Of a stretch of DNA of 64,000 nt, positions 1-9,701 are shown in pieces. The position numbers and the translations under genes were made by a program. A model generated the notes under the pieces. The model was given only the letters and a program-made list of their open reading frames with translations, was not told where the DNA came from and ran no database searches. Source of the stretch: Collimonas arenae (GTDB taxonomy: Bacteria > Pseudomonadota > Gammaproteobacteria > Burkholderiales > Burkholderiaceae_D); assembly GCF_001584165.1 (NCBI RefSeq), contig NZ_CP013233.1, positions 868,001 to 932,000 of the forward strand, read 5' to 3'. Every line of letters begins with the position of its first letter. Position 1 is the first letter of the stretch.

Positions 1-344
1 AGCGGCGCCGCATAGCCGATGGTGGCGTAACCCGGTACGAATGCGATCAGCATGGTGCCGGCGGCCATCAGCGCCAGTGTCGTGATCAGGCCCTTGCGGC
101 GGCCGACCCGGTCGACGTAGGCACCGAGAATGATAGCGCCAAGCGGCCGCATCAGAAAGCCGGCGCCGAATGTCATGAAGGTCAGCATCAGCGAGGCGAA
201 TTCGTCGCCCGCCGGGAAGAATGTCTTGGAAATGTAGGTCGCGTAAAAGCCGAACAGGAAGAAATCGAACATCTCCATAAAGTTACCGCTGGTAACTCGC
301 AGAACTGTGCCGAATTTCGATTGCCTGGATGGGGTAGTTGCCAT
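1..344 (-). CDS. MFS transporter of the MHS family, citrate-type (N-terminal part, runs off the window)
   Basis: This is the first 114 or so codons of a proton symporter of the major facilitator superfamily; the rest lies left of base 1. The start is the ATG read on the minus strand at 344. The visible protein begins [17 protein letters not shown] and then has the segment [19 protein letters not shown], typical of the first helix of citrate/tricarballylate transporters (CitA/CitH type). The loop between helices 2 and 3 has the MFS signature DRVGRRKG. From family knowledge the substrate is probably a di- or tricarboxylate, but the substrate is an inference. No SD of good quality is visible. 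Confidence 0.8.
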   Translation of the reverse strand, partial: MATTPSRQSKFGTVLRVTSGNFMEMFDFFLFGFYATYISKTFFPAGDEFASLMLTFMTFGAGFLMRPLGAIILGAYVDRVGRRKGLITTLALMAAGTMLIAFVPGYATIGYAAP

Positions 345-507
345 GATGTGTTGTTGCCAGAATGAAGGTTCGCAAGGATAGCATTTAACCGACCCGCTTG
401 TAGCAGCGAGGCCGGAAGTTGCAAGGCGCAGCAAAGGCGTAGGAATAATGCCCTTGCCGCCGCCGAAAATTACCCCGCCATTTTGCGCCTGTTTTTTTAT
501 GGTGTGC

Positions 508-545
508 AAAAAAAAGTCCGACATACTCATGCATGACGGACTTTT
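508..545 (-). terminator. Rho-independent terminator downstream of rho
   Basis: The arms AAAAGTCCG (512-520) and CGGACTTTT (537-545) pair perfectly around a 16-base loop, and on the minus strand the stem runs into a T tract. It lies about 50 bases after the rho stop codon, so it should end the trxA-rho transcription unit. Confidence 0.8.
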
Positions 546-591
546 CCGCGTTACGGTTGACATATTTTTCAACCGTAACAATCAACCTTGA

Positions 592-1854
592 TTAACCGCC
601 GCGACGCATCATGTCGAAGAACTCGGCGTTATTCTTGGTCGACTTCATCTTGTCGAGAATGAACTCCATCGCTTCAATTTCATCCATGCTGTACAGCAGT
701 TTGCGCAGTACCCAGATCTTTTGCAGCTGGTCTGGCTTGATCAGCAATTCTTCGCGGCGGGTGCCGGACTTGTTGAGGTTGATCGCTGGATAAACGCGCT
801 TCTCGGCGAGGCGGCGTTCCAGGTGGACTTCCATGTTGCCGGTACCCTTGAATTCTTCGTAGATCACGTCATCCATGCGGCTGCCGGTTTCGATCAGTGC
901 GGTAGCGATGATGGTCAGCGAACCGCCTTCTTCGATGTTACGGGCAGCGCCGAAGAAACGCTTCGGACGTTGCAGCGCGTTGGCGTCGACACCACCGGTC
1001 AGCACCTTGCCGGAGGCAGGGATCACGGTGTTGTAGGCGCGCGCCAGACGGGTGATCGAATCCAGCAGGATCACTACGTCTTTTTTCATTTCGACCAGGC
1101 GCTTGGCTTTTTCCAGCACCATTTCAGCAACCTGCACGTGGCGTGTGGCTGGTTCATCGAAAGTCGACGCCACCACTTCGCCGCGCACCGAGCGCTGCAT
1201 TTCGGTCACTTCTTCCGGGCGTTCGTCGATCAGCAGGACGATCATCACGGTGTCTGGGTGGTTGGTGGTGATCGCATGCGCAATGTGTTGCAGCATGACC
1301 GATTTACCGGACTTCGGCGACGCCACCAGCAGGCCGCGCTGGCCCTTGCCGATCGGCGCGATCATGTCGATGATGCGGCCGGTGATGTTTTCTTCGCCGC
1401 GCATGTCGCGTTCCAGCGGCAGCGGTTTGTTCGGATGCAGTGGCGTCAGGTTTTCAAACAGGATGCGGTGCTTCGACGCTTCCGGCGATTCGCCGTTGAC
1501 CTTGTCGACCTTGACCAGTGCGAAATAGCGCTCGCCGTCTTTCGGCGTACGCACTTCACCTTCGATCGAATCGCCGGTGTGCAGGTTGAAGCGGCGGATT
1601 TGCGAAGGCGAAATATAAATGTCGTCGGTGGACGCCATGTAGCTGGCGTCGGGCGAGCGCAGGAAGCCAAAGCCGTCAGGCAGGACTTCGAGGGCGCCAT
1701 CGCCAAAAATTTGTTCTCCTGATTTCGCGCGCTTTTTCAGGATCGCGAACATCAGTTCTTGTTTGCGCAAACGCGCTGCGTTATCGATGTCCAGGCCGAT
1801 TGCCATTTCTAGCAGGGCGGAGACGTGTAACGCCTTCAATTCAGATAAATGCAT
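592..1854 (-). CDS. rho: Transcription termination factor Rho
   Basis: The 420-residue protein is a full-length Rho, the hexameric RNA helicase that terminates transcription at unstructured C-rich transcripts. It starts [18 protein letters not shown], the Rho N-terminal helix bundle. The primary RNA-binding cold-shock fold carries GFGFLRSP near residue 60. The ATPase core has the P-loop SPKSGKSV near residue 182, [10 protein letters not shown], and the Walker B segment [16 protein letters not shown]. The C-terminus ends MMRRGG. It lies directly downstream of trxA on the same strand, the same order as in Escherichia coli. The P-loop has Ser where Thr is commonest (GKS instead of GKT), which is functionally conservative. 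Confidence 0.98.
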   Translation of the reverse strand: MHLSELKALHVSALLEMAIGLDIDNAARLRKQELMFAILKKRAKSGEQIFGDGALEVLPDGFGFLRSPDASYMASTDDIYISPSQIRRFNLHTGDSIEGEVRTPKDGERYFALVKVDKVNGESPEASKHRILFENLTPLHPNKPLPLERDMRGEENITGRIIDMIAPIGKGQRGLLVASPKSGKSVMLQHIAHAITTNHPDTVMIVLLIDERPEEVTEMQRSVRGEVVASTFDEPATRHVQVAEMVLEKAKRLVEMKKDVVILLDSITRLARAYNTVIPASGKVLTGGVDANALQRPKRFFGAARNIEEGGSLTIIATALIETGSRMDDVIYEEFKGTGNMEVHLERRLAEKRVYPAINLNKSGTRREELLIKPDQLQKIWVLRKLLYSMDEIEAMEFILDKMKSTKNNAEFFDMMRRGG

Positions 1855-1958
1855 AGGTATGAGTGTCCCGGGATGGGAAATATTGGGTGGGGGAGGGAAC
1901 TGCGTGGTGTAGTCAGTAAATCACAAGCGGCGATGCGGGCGCACCGCCGCGGTTCTTA

Positions 1959-2285
1959 TTATATATTCGAATCAATGAATGCCGTCAGCTGGCCCTTGGC
2001 CAATGCGCCGACTTTTTGCGCAGCAGGAACACCGTTCTTGAACAGGATCAGTGTCGGGATGCCGCGGATGCCGTGCTTGGCAGGCACTGCCTGGTTGGAG
2101 TCCACGTCCAGCTTGACGATCTGCAGCTTGTCGCCGTATTCCTTGGCCACTTCTTCCAGGATCGGGGCGATCATTTTGCAAGGGCCGCACCACTCAGCCC
2201 AGAAATCAACCAGGACCGGTTTGTCGGATTTGAGTACGTCTGCTTCAAAAGCTGCGTCGGATGTGTGTTTAATATGTTCGCTCAT
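1959..2285 (-). CDS. trxA: Thioredoxin 1
   Basis: The 108-residue protein is a classic thioredoxin, a cytoplasmic dithiol reductant for ribonucleotide reductase, methionine sulfoxide reductase and others. The active site [10 protein letters not shown] sits near residues 29-38 and the cis-proline loop is [11 protein letters not shown] near 73-83. The start ATG has a good SD (GAGGAAACC just upstream on the minus strand). The SD lies inside a short inverted repeat around 2288-2306 (TTTCCTCA paired with TGAGGGAAA), which could modulate initiation; that is inference. rho follows after about 105 bases, suggesting a trxA-rho operon. Confidence 0.97.
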   Translation of the reverse strand: MSEHIKHTSDAAFEADVLKSDKPVLVDFWAEWCGPCKMIAPILEEVAKEYGDKLQIVKLDVDSNQAVPAKHGIRGIPTLILFKNGVPAAQKVGALAKGQLTAFIDSNI

Positions 2286-2617
2286 GGTTTCCTCAGTGTG
2301 AGGGAAAAAGAATCAATGTATGCCAAGGACGACTTACCATTCCTGCTTGGTGGTTGCCATCGGCGGCCCTTATTCTATTGAAAATGTGGGGATGCCGTGC
2401 GCGAATTCAAGTATCTGTGGGTGCGGTAAGAGGTGTTGCGGCGGGATATTCGCTAAATCATAACCGATTTTAATAAAAAGTGTGAGGCGCGCGCTTATTT
2501 TCGCTTGTTTTTTAAGGGCTCGCATAAAATGACAGGTAATTGTTGCAAAAAAGAGCCTCCGGCCCGGGCGTCGATTTCTGAAGCAGTTTCCCCCGCGTCG
2601 GCGTTACAGTGAGCTAC
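2286..2617. other. Divergent intergenic region between trxA and addB
   Basis: About 330 bases lie between the divergent trxA and addB starts, so promoters for both must be here. The part near 2440-2500 is AT-rich. I see no convincing -35/-10 pair, no conserved protein frame and no terminator. Confidence 0.4.
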
Positions 2618-5383
2618 ATGTCCTTAAAATCCATATTAATTGCCCCTTCCGCCGGTTTCTGGCCTGGCGCGGCGCGCGCGCTGCTGGCGGCTTGCCGCGA
2701 GCGTAGTGGCAATGCCAATCAGCGCGACTTCGCCGACTGGCGCGTAGTGCTGCCAACCTTTGCCCACGCTCAGCAATTGAAAGCGGCACTCAACGCCGAA
2801 TTGGGCGGGACTTTCGTGCCGCCGCAGTTCTTCACGCTGTCCGGCTGGCTGATGACGCTGCCGCCGCAGCAGAACGTGATGCCTGCCAGCGAGCGCCTGA
2901 TGCGTCTCTACGCAGAGTTGCGTCAGCACGGCTGGCTCAAAAAATTATTCACGGCACGCCGCAACACCGATTTGCTGCCGCTGGCGCAGACACTGTTAGC
3001 GCTATCGGACGAATTGACGCAGGCTATGTTGCCTTCGTTGCACGCCGCCGACGGTGACACCGCAGATCTGGAGCAGCGCTGGCAGCATGCGCTGGAACAA
3101 CTATCGCCGGATGCGCGCAAAATATTGTCGGATGAAACCCAGCTGGTTTGGTCGATCTGGAAAAGCCAGCTCGATGCCGACGATGCGATTGCTTCGCGTT
3201 TCGCGCAAACCTTGCAGATGGCGGAACAGGCGAGCCAACCGATGGCCTGGATCAGTTCTGTGGCGCCGGAGCCGCTGGAGCAGGCTTTTCTTGATGCCTA
3301 TGCCGCACGCCAGCCGGTGCTGACGATTACGCTTGATTGGCGTGCGCCGGCGCTGCTACCGACCTACGCTGTGGCTTGGCCGGAAATGGTGGAAACTGCT
3401 GTCGACGACGGTAGTTACGCTGGCGCACCCAGCGACAGGCAGATCGATGATTGGACGCTGTCGACTGAACTAACCTTGTGCGCTGCACAGAGCGTTGAGG
3501 ACGAAGCAGTGCAGGGCGCGCAAATGGTGATCGACTGGCTGCAGGCAGGCAAGAGCAGCCTGGCGATCGTGGCGCAGGATCGCGTGGTGGCGCGCCGCAT
3601 TCGTGCTTTGCTGGAACGGGCGCAAATCCATGTTGCGGATGAAACCGGCTGGAAACTCTCGACCACGCGCGCGGCGTCGGCAATCTCTGCCTGGTTCGAC
3701 GTGGTCACCGCGCGCGGCGAAACCACCGCCTTGCTTGATTTGCTGAAGTCGCCGTTCGTCTTGAACGAAGCGCCCAGCGATCTGTTGCATGATGCGCAGG
3801 ACAGCGTCGCCAACAAATCGGCGCTGGTGATGAAGATCGAATTGTTGCTGCGGCGTGCCAACGTGCTGGGCGAGTGGCGTAACGTGATCAACGCATTGAG
3901 TGCGGCGCCGGCGGAACAAAACACAGTCAGCCTGCTCGCGCAGCAGGCGGCGCAATTTGGCGGCCGCAAGACTTTGCGCGACTGGATTGCCACCACCAGC
4001 GGCACCTTGGATGCGCTCGGTATCAGCTCGGCACTGGGCGCAGATTCGGCCGGCCAGCAGATCCTGCAACTGTTGCAGAATATTGCCCCGTCCGGGAATC
4101 ACTCGGGCCAGGATTATGCAGCGTTGTTTTCATTTCCGGAATGGCGCGCGCTGGTCAACCTGCAGCTTGACGACACCAGTTTCATCAGCGCCATCAATGA
4201 CCGGCGCGTGGTGATGTTGCCGCTGAACGGCGCGCGCCTGCGTACCTTCGATGCCGTGCTTGTGGTGGGCGCCGATGCCGATCACTTGCCGTCGCAGCCG
4301 CAGGAAACCCTGTTCTTTGCCAATACCGTGCGACGCGAACTGGGGCTGGCAACCCGTGAAAGCCGGCAACGCCAGCAATTGCGCGACGTGGTGGAACTGC
4401 TGGCAATGAATCCGCAGGTAGTGTTGTCCTGGCAGGCGCATAAGGACGGCGAACCGAACCCGGTCAGCCCTTGGATCCAGCGGCTGCAACTGACCCTGGC
4501 GCGCCATGGTGCGGCGGCGCTGCCGGAAATGCGGGCGACGATTGCAGCGCAAAGCCTGCAGCCGACACCGTCGGTCATGCCAGTGCCGGCCGCCGCGCAA
4601 CTGACGCCGACGCGCCTGACGGCCAGCGCCTACAACAGCTTTATCGCTTGCCCATATCAATTCTTTGCGCGGCGCATGCTGGGCTTGGCATCGCTGGATG
4701 AATTGTCCGACTTGCCCGAAAAGCGCGACTACGGCGGCTGGCTGCATGAAATTCTTGAGACATATCATGAGACCTTGCGCGATCAGCCCTGTCCGCCTGA
4801 ACGGCGTGAAGCATTGTTGGTGGATATTTCAAAAAAACTGTTCGACAGCGTCATCGCCAGGAATCCTGCTGCATTGGGTTATTACGCGCGCTGGCAGAAG
4901 GTGATCGCCGCCTATGTGGTGTGGGCCAATGAACATGAGGCGCTGGGTTGGCGCTTTGTATTTGGCGAACAAGCGTATGAAAAGCCACTGCCTTTGCCGG
5001 ATCGGGAATTGACGCTGCATGGCCGTATCGACCGCATCGATGAGAACGATGCCGGCGAACGTGCTGTTCTGGACTACAAGACCAACAACCTGGTTGCGCT
5101 CAACAAAAAACTGAAGGACCACGAAGATCATCAACTGGCGTTCTACGGTTTGCTGTCGGATCGCCCGGTTGCCGCTGCCCATTACGTCGCACTGGAAACC
5201 ACCAAGGACAAGGTGGGCGATGTGAGTGCGCCCGACTATGACGAAGCGCAGCGCGCATTGGCTACGCAAATCACAATTAATGTGCAAGCGATTGCCAGCG
5301 GCGTCGGGTTGCCTGCCAACGGCACCGAATCGGTTTGCCAGTATTGCGATGTACGCGGCTTGTGCCGCAAGGGAGCGTGGTAA
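2618..5383 (+). CDS. addB: AddB-like PD-(D/E)XK exonuclease / inactive helicase subunit
   Basis: This is the AddB-type partner of the AddA helicase-nuclease, which processes double-strand DNA ends for recombination. The roughly 920-residue protein has an N-terminal region resembling an inactivated UvrD-like helicase and a C-terminal nuclease. The nuclease region starts LTASAYNSFIACPYQFFARR (residues about 665-690) and has the catalytic segment AVLDYKTNN near residue 820. Four cysteines, one in ACPYQF and three in CQYCDVRGLC near the C-terminus, fit the AddB iron-sulfur cluster. Both a GTG at 2609 and this ATG at 2618 are possible starts and neither has a clear SD; I prefer the ATG because the conserved part begins SILIAPSAGFWPG. 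The stop overlaps the addA start (TAATG). Confidence 0.9.
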   Translation: MSLKSILIAPSAGFWPGAARALLAACRERSGNANQRDFADWRVVLPTFAHAQQLKAALNAELGGTFVPPQFFTLSGWLMTLPPQQNVMPASERLMRLYAELRQHGWLKKLFTARRNTDLLPLAQTLLALSDELTQAMLPSLHAADGDTADLEQRWQHALEQLSPDARKILSDETQLVWSIWKSQLDADDAIASRFAQTLQMAEQASQPMAWISSVAPEPLEQAFLDAYAARQPVLTITLDWRAPALLPTYAVAWPEMVETAVDDGSYAGAPSDRQIDDWTLSTELTLCAAQSVEDEAVQGAQMVIDWLQAGKSSLAIVAQDRVVARRIRALLERAQIHVADETGWKLSTTRAASAISAWFDVVTARGETTALLDLLKSPFVLNEAPSDLLHDAQDSVANKSALVMKIELLLRRANVLGEWRNVINALSAAPAEQNTVSLLAQQAAQFGGRKTLRDWIATTSGTLDALGISSALGADSAGQQILQLLQNIAPSGNHSGQDYAALFSFPEWRALVNLQLDDTSFISAINDRRVVMLPLNGARLRTFDAVLVVGADADHLPSQPQETLFFANTVRRELGLATRESRQRQQLRDVVELLAMNPQVVLSWQAHKDGEPNPVSPWIQRLQLTLARHGAAALPEMRATIAAQSLQPTPSVMPVPAAAQLTPTRLTASAYNSFIACPYQFFARRMLGLASLDELSDLPEKRDYGGWLHEILETYHETLRDQPCPPERREALLVDISKKLFDSVIARNPAALGYYARWQKVIAAYVVWANEHEALGWRFVFGEQAYEKPLPLPDRELTLHGRIDRIDENDAGERAVLDYKTNNLVALNKKLKDHEDHQLAFYGLLSDRPVAAAHYVALETTKDKVGDVSAPDYDEAQRALATQITINVQAIASGVGLPANGTESVCQYCDVRGLCRKGAW

Positions 5384-8300
5384 TGAGCGAATTGATGCAA
5401 ACGCCTTTGCCGAGCGCTTACCGGATGAACGGCAATGTGGTCGAAGCGCAGGATTTCACCAACGCCGCCTGTGATCCGCAACACTCTGTGGTGGTGGAAG
5501 CGTGCGCCGGGAGCGGCAAGACCTGGCTGCTGGTGGCGCGCATGTTACGGCTGCTGCTGGCGGGCGCCGCGCCGTCCGAACTATTGGCGATTACCTTTAC
5601 GCGCAAGGCGGCGCAGGAAATGCGCGAACGCCTGCTGGAACTGCTGCACGACCTGGCGCTGCAGCCTGACGAAAAGGTCCGCACCTTGCTACTGGAGCGC
5701 GGCATTCCGCGGCAGCAGCTGGCGCAAGTGCTGCCGGCGGCACGCAACCTGTATGAGCGCGTGCTGGCCAGTCCGCAGAGCTTGTCGATCGATACCTTCC
5801 ATAGCTGGTTTGCCAGGTTGCTGCAAATTGCGCCACTGGCCTCTGGCGTGCCGCATGGCTATGCGCTCACGGAGAAAACCGGGGAGCTGCTGGCCGACGC
5901 CTATCTGCGTTTCATGCAATCACTGAACGATGAAGACAACGGCCAGGTCAAGCAGGATCTGCTGGCCTTGTATCAGCTGGTGGGTGATTTCAGCACACGT
6001 AAATTGCTGACAGCCTTTATCGATAAACGCGCCGAATGGTGGGCCGTGATCCAGCAGGGCGTCGACGTGCCGCTGGAGTGGCTGCGCGAGCTGTGTGGAG
6101 AGGATGCCGAGGCCGATGCTCGCCTGTCGCTGTGGGACGACGAGAAATTGCTGTCGCAGATTAAGCAGATCGCCTGGCTGCTGGGGCAGGGCTCGGCCAC
6201 CAACCAGAAGCGCGCGACCGCCATCGAAATGGCGCTGACCGCAGGCCCGGCCACGGAAAACTTCGACGCCCTGTGCCATCAGTTCTTCGATGATGCCGGC
6301 AAGCCGCGCAGCAACGCCAAGACCAAGGATTTGGTAAAGGCGCTGGAAAACAGCCTGGGTGGCAACGCGCTGGATGCCTTCGATGCGCAATTCATCGTCA
6401 CCGGCGACGCTCTCAAGCTGCTGCGCAAACGTAGCCATGAGCGTACCGTGTTGAGCCTGAATCAGCACCTGTTCAGTGTCGGCAATGCCTATCTCGAATG
6501 CTATCAAGGCCTGAAAGCGGAACAGCGCGTGTTCGATTTCGCTGATCTGGAATGGCAAGCCTATCGGCTGTTGACCAATCCCGAAAGCGCCGCTTATTTG
6601 CAAAGCCGGCTGGATACGCGCTACAAACATATTTTGTTGGACGAGTTCCAGGACACCAACCCGCTGCAATGGAGCATCGTGCGCGCCTGGCTCAGCGCTT
6701 ATGGCGAAGATGCCGGGCAGCCCAGCGTATTCGTGGTCGGCGATCCCAAGCAATCGATCTACCGTTTCCGGCGCGCCGAACCGCGCGTGTTTGAAGCCGC
6801 GCGCACTTTATTGCAGGAGCAGGGCGCGACGGTGCTGCAGGCAAACCAGACGCGCCGCAATGCTAGTGCCATCGTCGCCGTATTGAACGAGAGTTTCGTC
6901 GCCAACCCGCTGTTTTCCGCGCAAACCACGTTGGGTGAAGTCGGCGGCGCGGTCTGGCGCTTGCCGTTGATCCGCCAGCCGGATGACGATGGTGATGCCG
7001 AAGCTGCGCCACAGGGTTTGCGCAATCCGCTGACCACGCCGCGCGAAGAGTCGGAAGACGCCCGCCGGCGCGATGAGGGAAAGCAGATTGCGCAGGCGCT
7101 ATGGCGCGCCAGGGCGGAACTGAAGATTCGCCGGGAAAGCGGTAGTCGCACGCTGGCGTGGTCGGACGTGATGCTGTTGGTGAAAAAGCGCAGCCATCTG
7201 GGCGCTTACGAAAGTGCGTTGCGCGCAACCGGCATTCCATTCATGTCGGACAAGCGCGGCGGCCTGCTGGAGTCGCTGGAAATTTCCGACCTGATCGCCT
7301 TGCTGACTTTCCTGATCACGCCGGACGACGCGCGTGCGCTCGGCCACGTATTGAAATCGCCGATCTTCGGCGCCAGCGATGATGACCTGATTACCCTGGC
7401 GCAGCGCGGCGAACGCGGCTGGTGGGCGCGCTTGCGCGCTGCCAGCGCTATGGCTGAAGCATCGGCGCCGTTGCAGCGCGCCTCGGCATTGCTCGCGGAA
7501 TGGCTGCAAGCCGCGCCGCGATTGCCGGTGCACGATCTGCTCGACCTGATTCTGCATCAGGGACAATTGTTGGCGCGCTATGCACAAGCCGCAGCGCCAC
7601 TGGTGCGCAGCCAGGCCATCGGCAATATCGAGGCTTTCGTCGAACTTGCCTTGAACATGGATGCCGGCCGTTATCCCAGCCTGCCGAAATTCATCGATGC
7701 CTTGCGCGGCCTGCAAAACGCCGCCGGTGGCGATGCGCCTGACGAAGCCAGCATTGATGCCGCCACCGACGCGGTGCGCATCCTGACCGTGCACAGCGCC
7801 AAGGGCCTGGAAGCGCCGGTGGTGGTGCTGCTGGACGCCAATCACAGCAAGCCGGCGCGCGACGATTACGGCATCCTCTGCGATTGGCCGCAGGACGCCG
7901 AGGCGCCATTGCACTTTTCTGCTTTTGGCAGCAGCGCCGAACGCGGCGCCGCCCGTGATCGCCTGTTCGACGCGGAAGAAGGATTCAAGACGCAGGAAGA
8001 CTGGAATTTGCTGTACGTGGCGACCACCCGCGCCAAGCAGTTGCTGATCGTCAGCGGCGTCGCCGGCAGAAGCGGCGGCGTGACCGAGGATAGCTGGTAC
8101 GCGCGCCTGCAGCATGTGGATGAACTCGAACTGGAAGCAACGGCCGGGCACGCCGCTGATGCCGATGCCAGCATTGCGCAGCGGTTCGAGCAGGAGATTT
8201 TTGATCCGCCACACATGCCGCCGGCCGTTACCGCCAGTGCGCCGACTTTCAGCAATCAGGCAATTGATGAAGGCGTCGCCCTGCACGGCCTGCTGGAGAG

Positions 8301-8736
8301 GGTCACGCAGCACGGCAACTGGCCGGTGGCGTTGCCGCAAGCAGAGACAATTGCACGCTGGTTGCCGTGCCCGTTGCCGATGGCGAAACTGGTCAGCCGC
8401 CAGGCGCAGACCATTCTCGATCAGGCCGAGTTGGCGCATTTCTTCAATCCGGCGCTACATGTACATGCTCGCAACGAAATGGAAATCATCGCCGATGGCG
8501 TCGTGCTGCGCTTCGACCGTGTGGTGATCTTTGAGGAAGAGGTGTGGATACTGGATTACAAACGTAATCTGCTTGATAGCGAGCGCGCGGCCTACACGGC
8601 GCAATTGCGTGGCTATCGTTCTGCGGCGCAGGCGGTGTTTGCCGACAAGCGGCTGCGCACGGCGCTGCTGACGGTGGACGGCGTTTGTGGGAAATTGACT
8701 GAGGGAAGTTGTCAGGCCCTGATTTATTTTGCGTGA
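5383..8736 (+). CDS. addA: AddA-like UvrD/Rep-family helicase-nuclease
   Basis: This is the motor and nuclease subunit for double-strand break processing, about 1117 residues. SF1 helicase motifs appear in order: ACAGSGKT (Walker A, near residue 40), ITFTRKAAQEMRER, LDEFQDTNPLQW (Walker B), GDPKQSIYRFRRAEP, LTVHSAKGLE and LYVATTRAKQLL. The C-terminal PD-(D/E)XK nuclease is visible as VVLRFDRVV followed by WILDYKRN. The open frame extends upstream to 5335, but the ATG at 5383 overlaps the addB stop codon and has the SD GGGAG at the right distance, so translational coupling with addB is likely. In Burkholderiales this pair replaces or supplements RecBCD. Confidence 0.93.
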   Translation: MSELMQTPLPSAYRMNGNVVEAQDFTNAACDPQHSVVVEACAGSGKTWLLVARMLRLLLAGAAPSELLAITFTRKAAQEMRERLLELLHDLALQPDEKVRTLLLERGIPRQQLAQVLPAARNLYERVLASPQSLSIDTFHSWFARLLQIAPLASGVPHGYALTEKTGELLADAYLRFMQSLNDEDNGQVKQDLLALYQLVGDFSTRKLLTAFIDKRAEWWAVIQQGVDVPLEWLRELCGEDAEADARLSLWDDEKLLSQIKQIAWLLGQGSATNQKRATAIEMALTAGPATENFDALCHQFFDDAGKPRSNAKTKDLVKALENSLGGNALDAFDAQFIVTGDALKLLRKRSHERTVLSLNQHLFSVGNAYLECYQGLKAEQRVFDFADLEWQAYRLLTNPESAAYLQSRLDTRYKHILLDEFQDTNPLQWSIVRAWLSAYGEDAGQPSVFVVGDPKQSIYRFRRAEPRVFEAARTLLQEQGATVLQANQTRRNASAIVAVLNESFVANPLFSAQTTLGEVGGAVWRLPLIRQPDDDGDAEAAPQGLRNPLTTPREESEDARRRDEGKQIAQALWRARAELKIRRESGSRTLAWSDVMLLVKKRSHLGAYESALRATGIPFMSDKRGGLLESLEISDLIALLTFLITPDDARALGHVLKSPIFGASDDDLITLAQRGERGWWARLRAASAMAEASAPLQRASALLAEWLQAAPRLPVHDLLDLILHQGQLLARYAQAAAPLVRSQAIGNIEAFVELALNMDAGRYPSLPKFIDALRGLQNAAGGDAPDEASIDAATDAVRILTVHSAKGLEAPVVVLLDANHSKPARDDYGILCDWPQDAEAPLHFSAFGSSAERGAARDRLFDAEEGFKTQEDWNLLYVATTRAKQLLIVSGVAGRSGGVTEDSWYARLQHVDELELEATAGHAADADASIAQRFEQEIFDPPHMPPAVTASAPTFSNQAIDEGVALHGLLERVTQHGNWPVALPQAETIARWLPCPLPMAKLVSRQAQTILDQAELAHFFNPALHVHARNEMEIIADGVVLRFDRVVIFEEEVWILDYKRNLLDSERAAYTAQLRGYRSAAQAVFADKRLRTALLTVDGVCGKLTEGSCQALIYFA

Positions 8737-8797
8737 AATAAATCAGCGAATAAGTCAGGGCGGGCGCAAATGCGCTGTGGATTAACGCGTGACTTGA

Positions 8798-9541
8798 TCA
8801 GCGATGATGCGGCGCTGCGTACTTCTTTTCCAGACGGCCAACCAGCATCGCCAGCACCATGGTCATGGAGAAGTAGACGACGGAGATCGTGATGTACGGT
8901 TCCCAATAGCGGGAATAGGCGCCGGCCACAGTCCTGGCAGCATAGGCCAGCTCAGCCAGGCCGATGGCCGATACTAGCGACGAGTCCTTGAGCAGGGTGA
9001 TCGCTTCGTTACCCAGCGGCGGCAGCATGCGGCGGAATGCTTGCGGCAGCACCACATAGCGCATCGTCAATTTGTAGCCCATGCCAAGGCTGGAGGCGGC
9101 GTAAGTCTGGCCGCGATCGATGGATTGGATGCCGGCGCGGAAAATTTCGGAGATATAAGCGCCGGCGTTCAACGACAATGCGACGATGCCGGAGATGAAG
9201 GCGCCGTAGTCCTGCTTGATGGTGCGTGCCAGCTCGCCGGAGATCAGCAGGCCGTTATCTTGGTGGATCAGCACCGGCATCACCGCAAAGTGAATCAACA
9301 GGATTTGCACGAACAACGGTGTGCCGCGGAAGAACGCCACGTAGAAACTGGCCAGGCCTTTGACCAGACGGAACGGCCATTTCCATGGGCCGTGCTTGAC
9401 GTCCGCCAGGCGCAGCATGCCAAGCAGCAAGCCAATGATGGTGCCGATGATGATACTGATCACGGCCACCTGGAGCGTCATGAAGAAGCCCTTGACGAAT
9501 AGCGGCGCGTAGCCTTGTATGATGCTCCAGCGAAAATCCAT
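8798..9541 (-). CDS. Polar amino-acid ABC transporter permease (HisM/GlnP family)
   Basis: This inner-membrane permease of about 247 residues belongs to the His/Glu/Gln/Arg/opine family. It has several hydrophobic helices, beginning with FFMTLQVAVISIIIGTIIG, and the EAA loop region LPQAFRRMLPPLGNEAITLLKDSSL near the C-terminal half. The ORF extends to 9595, but the conserved part starts MDFRWSIIQGYAPLF at 9541, so I use that ATG. It is the last gene of a minus-strand cluster with three periplasmic binding lipoproteins upstream. No ATP-binding subunit follows: the next gene is addA, which is convergent. The permease probably borrows an ATPase encoded elsewhere (inference). Confidence 0.9.
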   Translation of the reverse strand: MDFRWSIIQGYAPLFVKGFFMTLQVAVISIIIGTIIGLLLGMLRLADVKHGPWKWPFRLVKGLASFYVAFFRGTPLFVQILLIHFAVMPVLIHQDNGLLISGELARTIKQDYGAFISGIVALSLNAGAYISEIFRAGIQSIDRGQTYAASSLGMGYKLTMRYVVLPQAFRRMLPPLGNEAITLLKDSSLVSAIGLAELAYAARTVAGAYSRYWEPYITISVVYFSMTMVLAMLVGRLEKKYAAPHHR

Positions 9542-9582
9542 AAATATTATTGAGAAGAAACTGTGTGACTGGCTGAAGGGAT

Positions 9583-9625
9583 GCGCGACCCGCAATGTTG
9601 ACTTTGTTGCAGGTCCGGGTCGCGC
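9583..9625 (-). repeat. Inverted repeat in the leader of the permease gene
   Basis: The 10-base arms GCGCGACCCG (9583-9592) and CGGGTCGCGC (9616-9625) are perfect, with a 23-base loop. It lies between the binding-protein gene and the permease. No T tract follows, so it is more likely an mRNA-stabilising or attenuating hairpin than a full terminator. Confidence 0.55.
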
Positions 9626-9667
9626 CTGAAGATAATAAAAATTAGCGCAAAATTATACCGTAGTCGC

Positions 9668-9696
9668 CGCAGACCGCCAAAAACAGCGGGTCTGCG
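9668..9696 (-). repeat. Stem-loop just after the first binding-protein gene
   Basis: The arms CGCAGACC (9668-9675) and GGTCTGCG (9689-9696) pair, six bases after the stop of the 9702-10496 gene. Without a T tract it may protect the upstream mRNA end or partly terminate, which would keep binding protein in excess over permease (inference). Confidence 0.5.
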
Positions 9697-9701
9697 CGGG
9701 A

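Noticed and set aside
721..1722. Long plus-strand open frame opposite rho
   Set aside because: It is His/Phe/Arg-rich shadow coding opposite a highly conserved gene, produced by high-GC codon bias.
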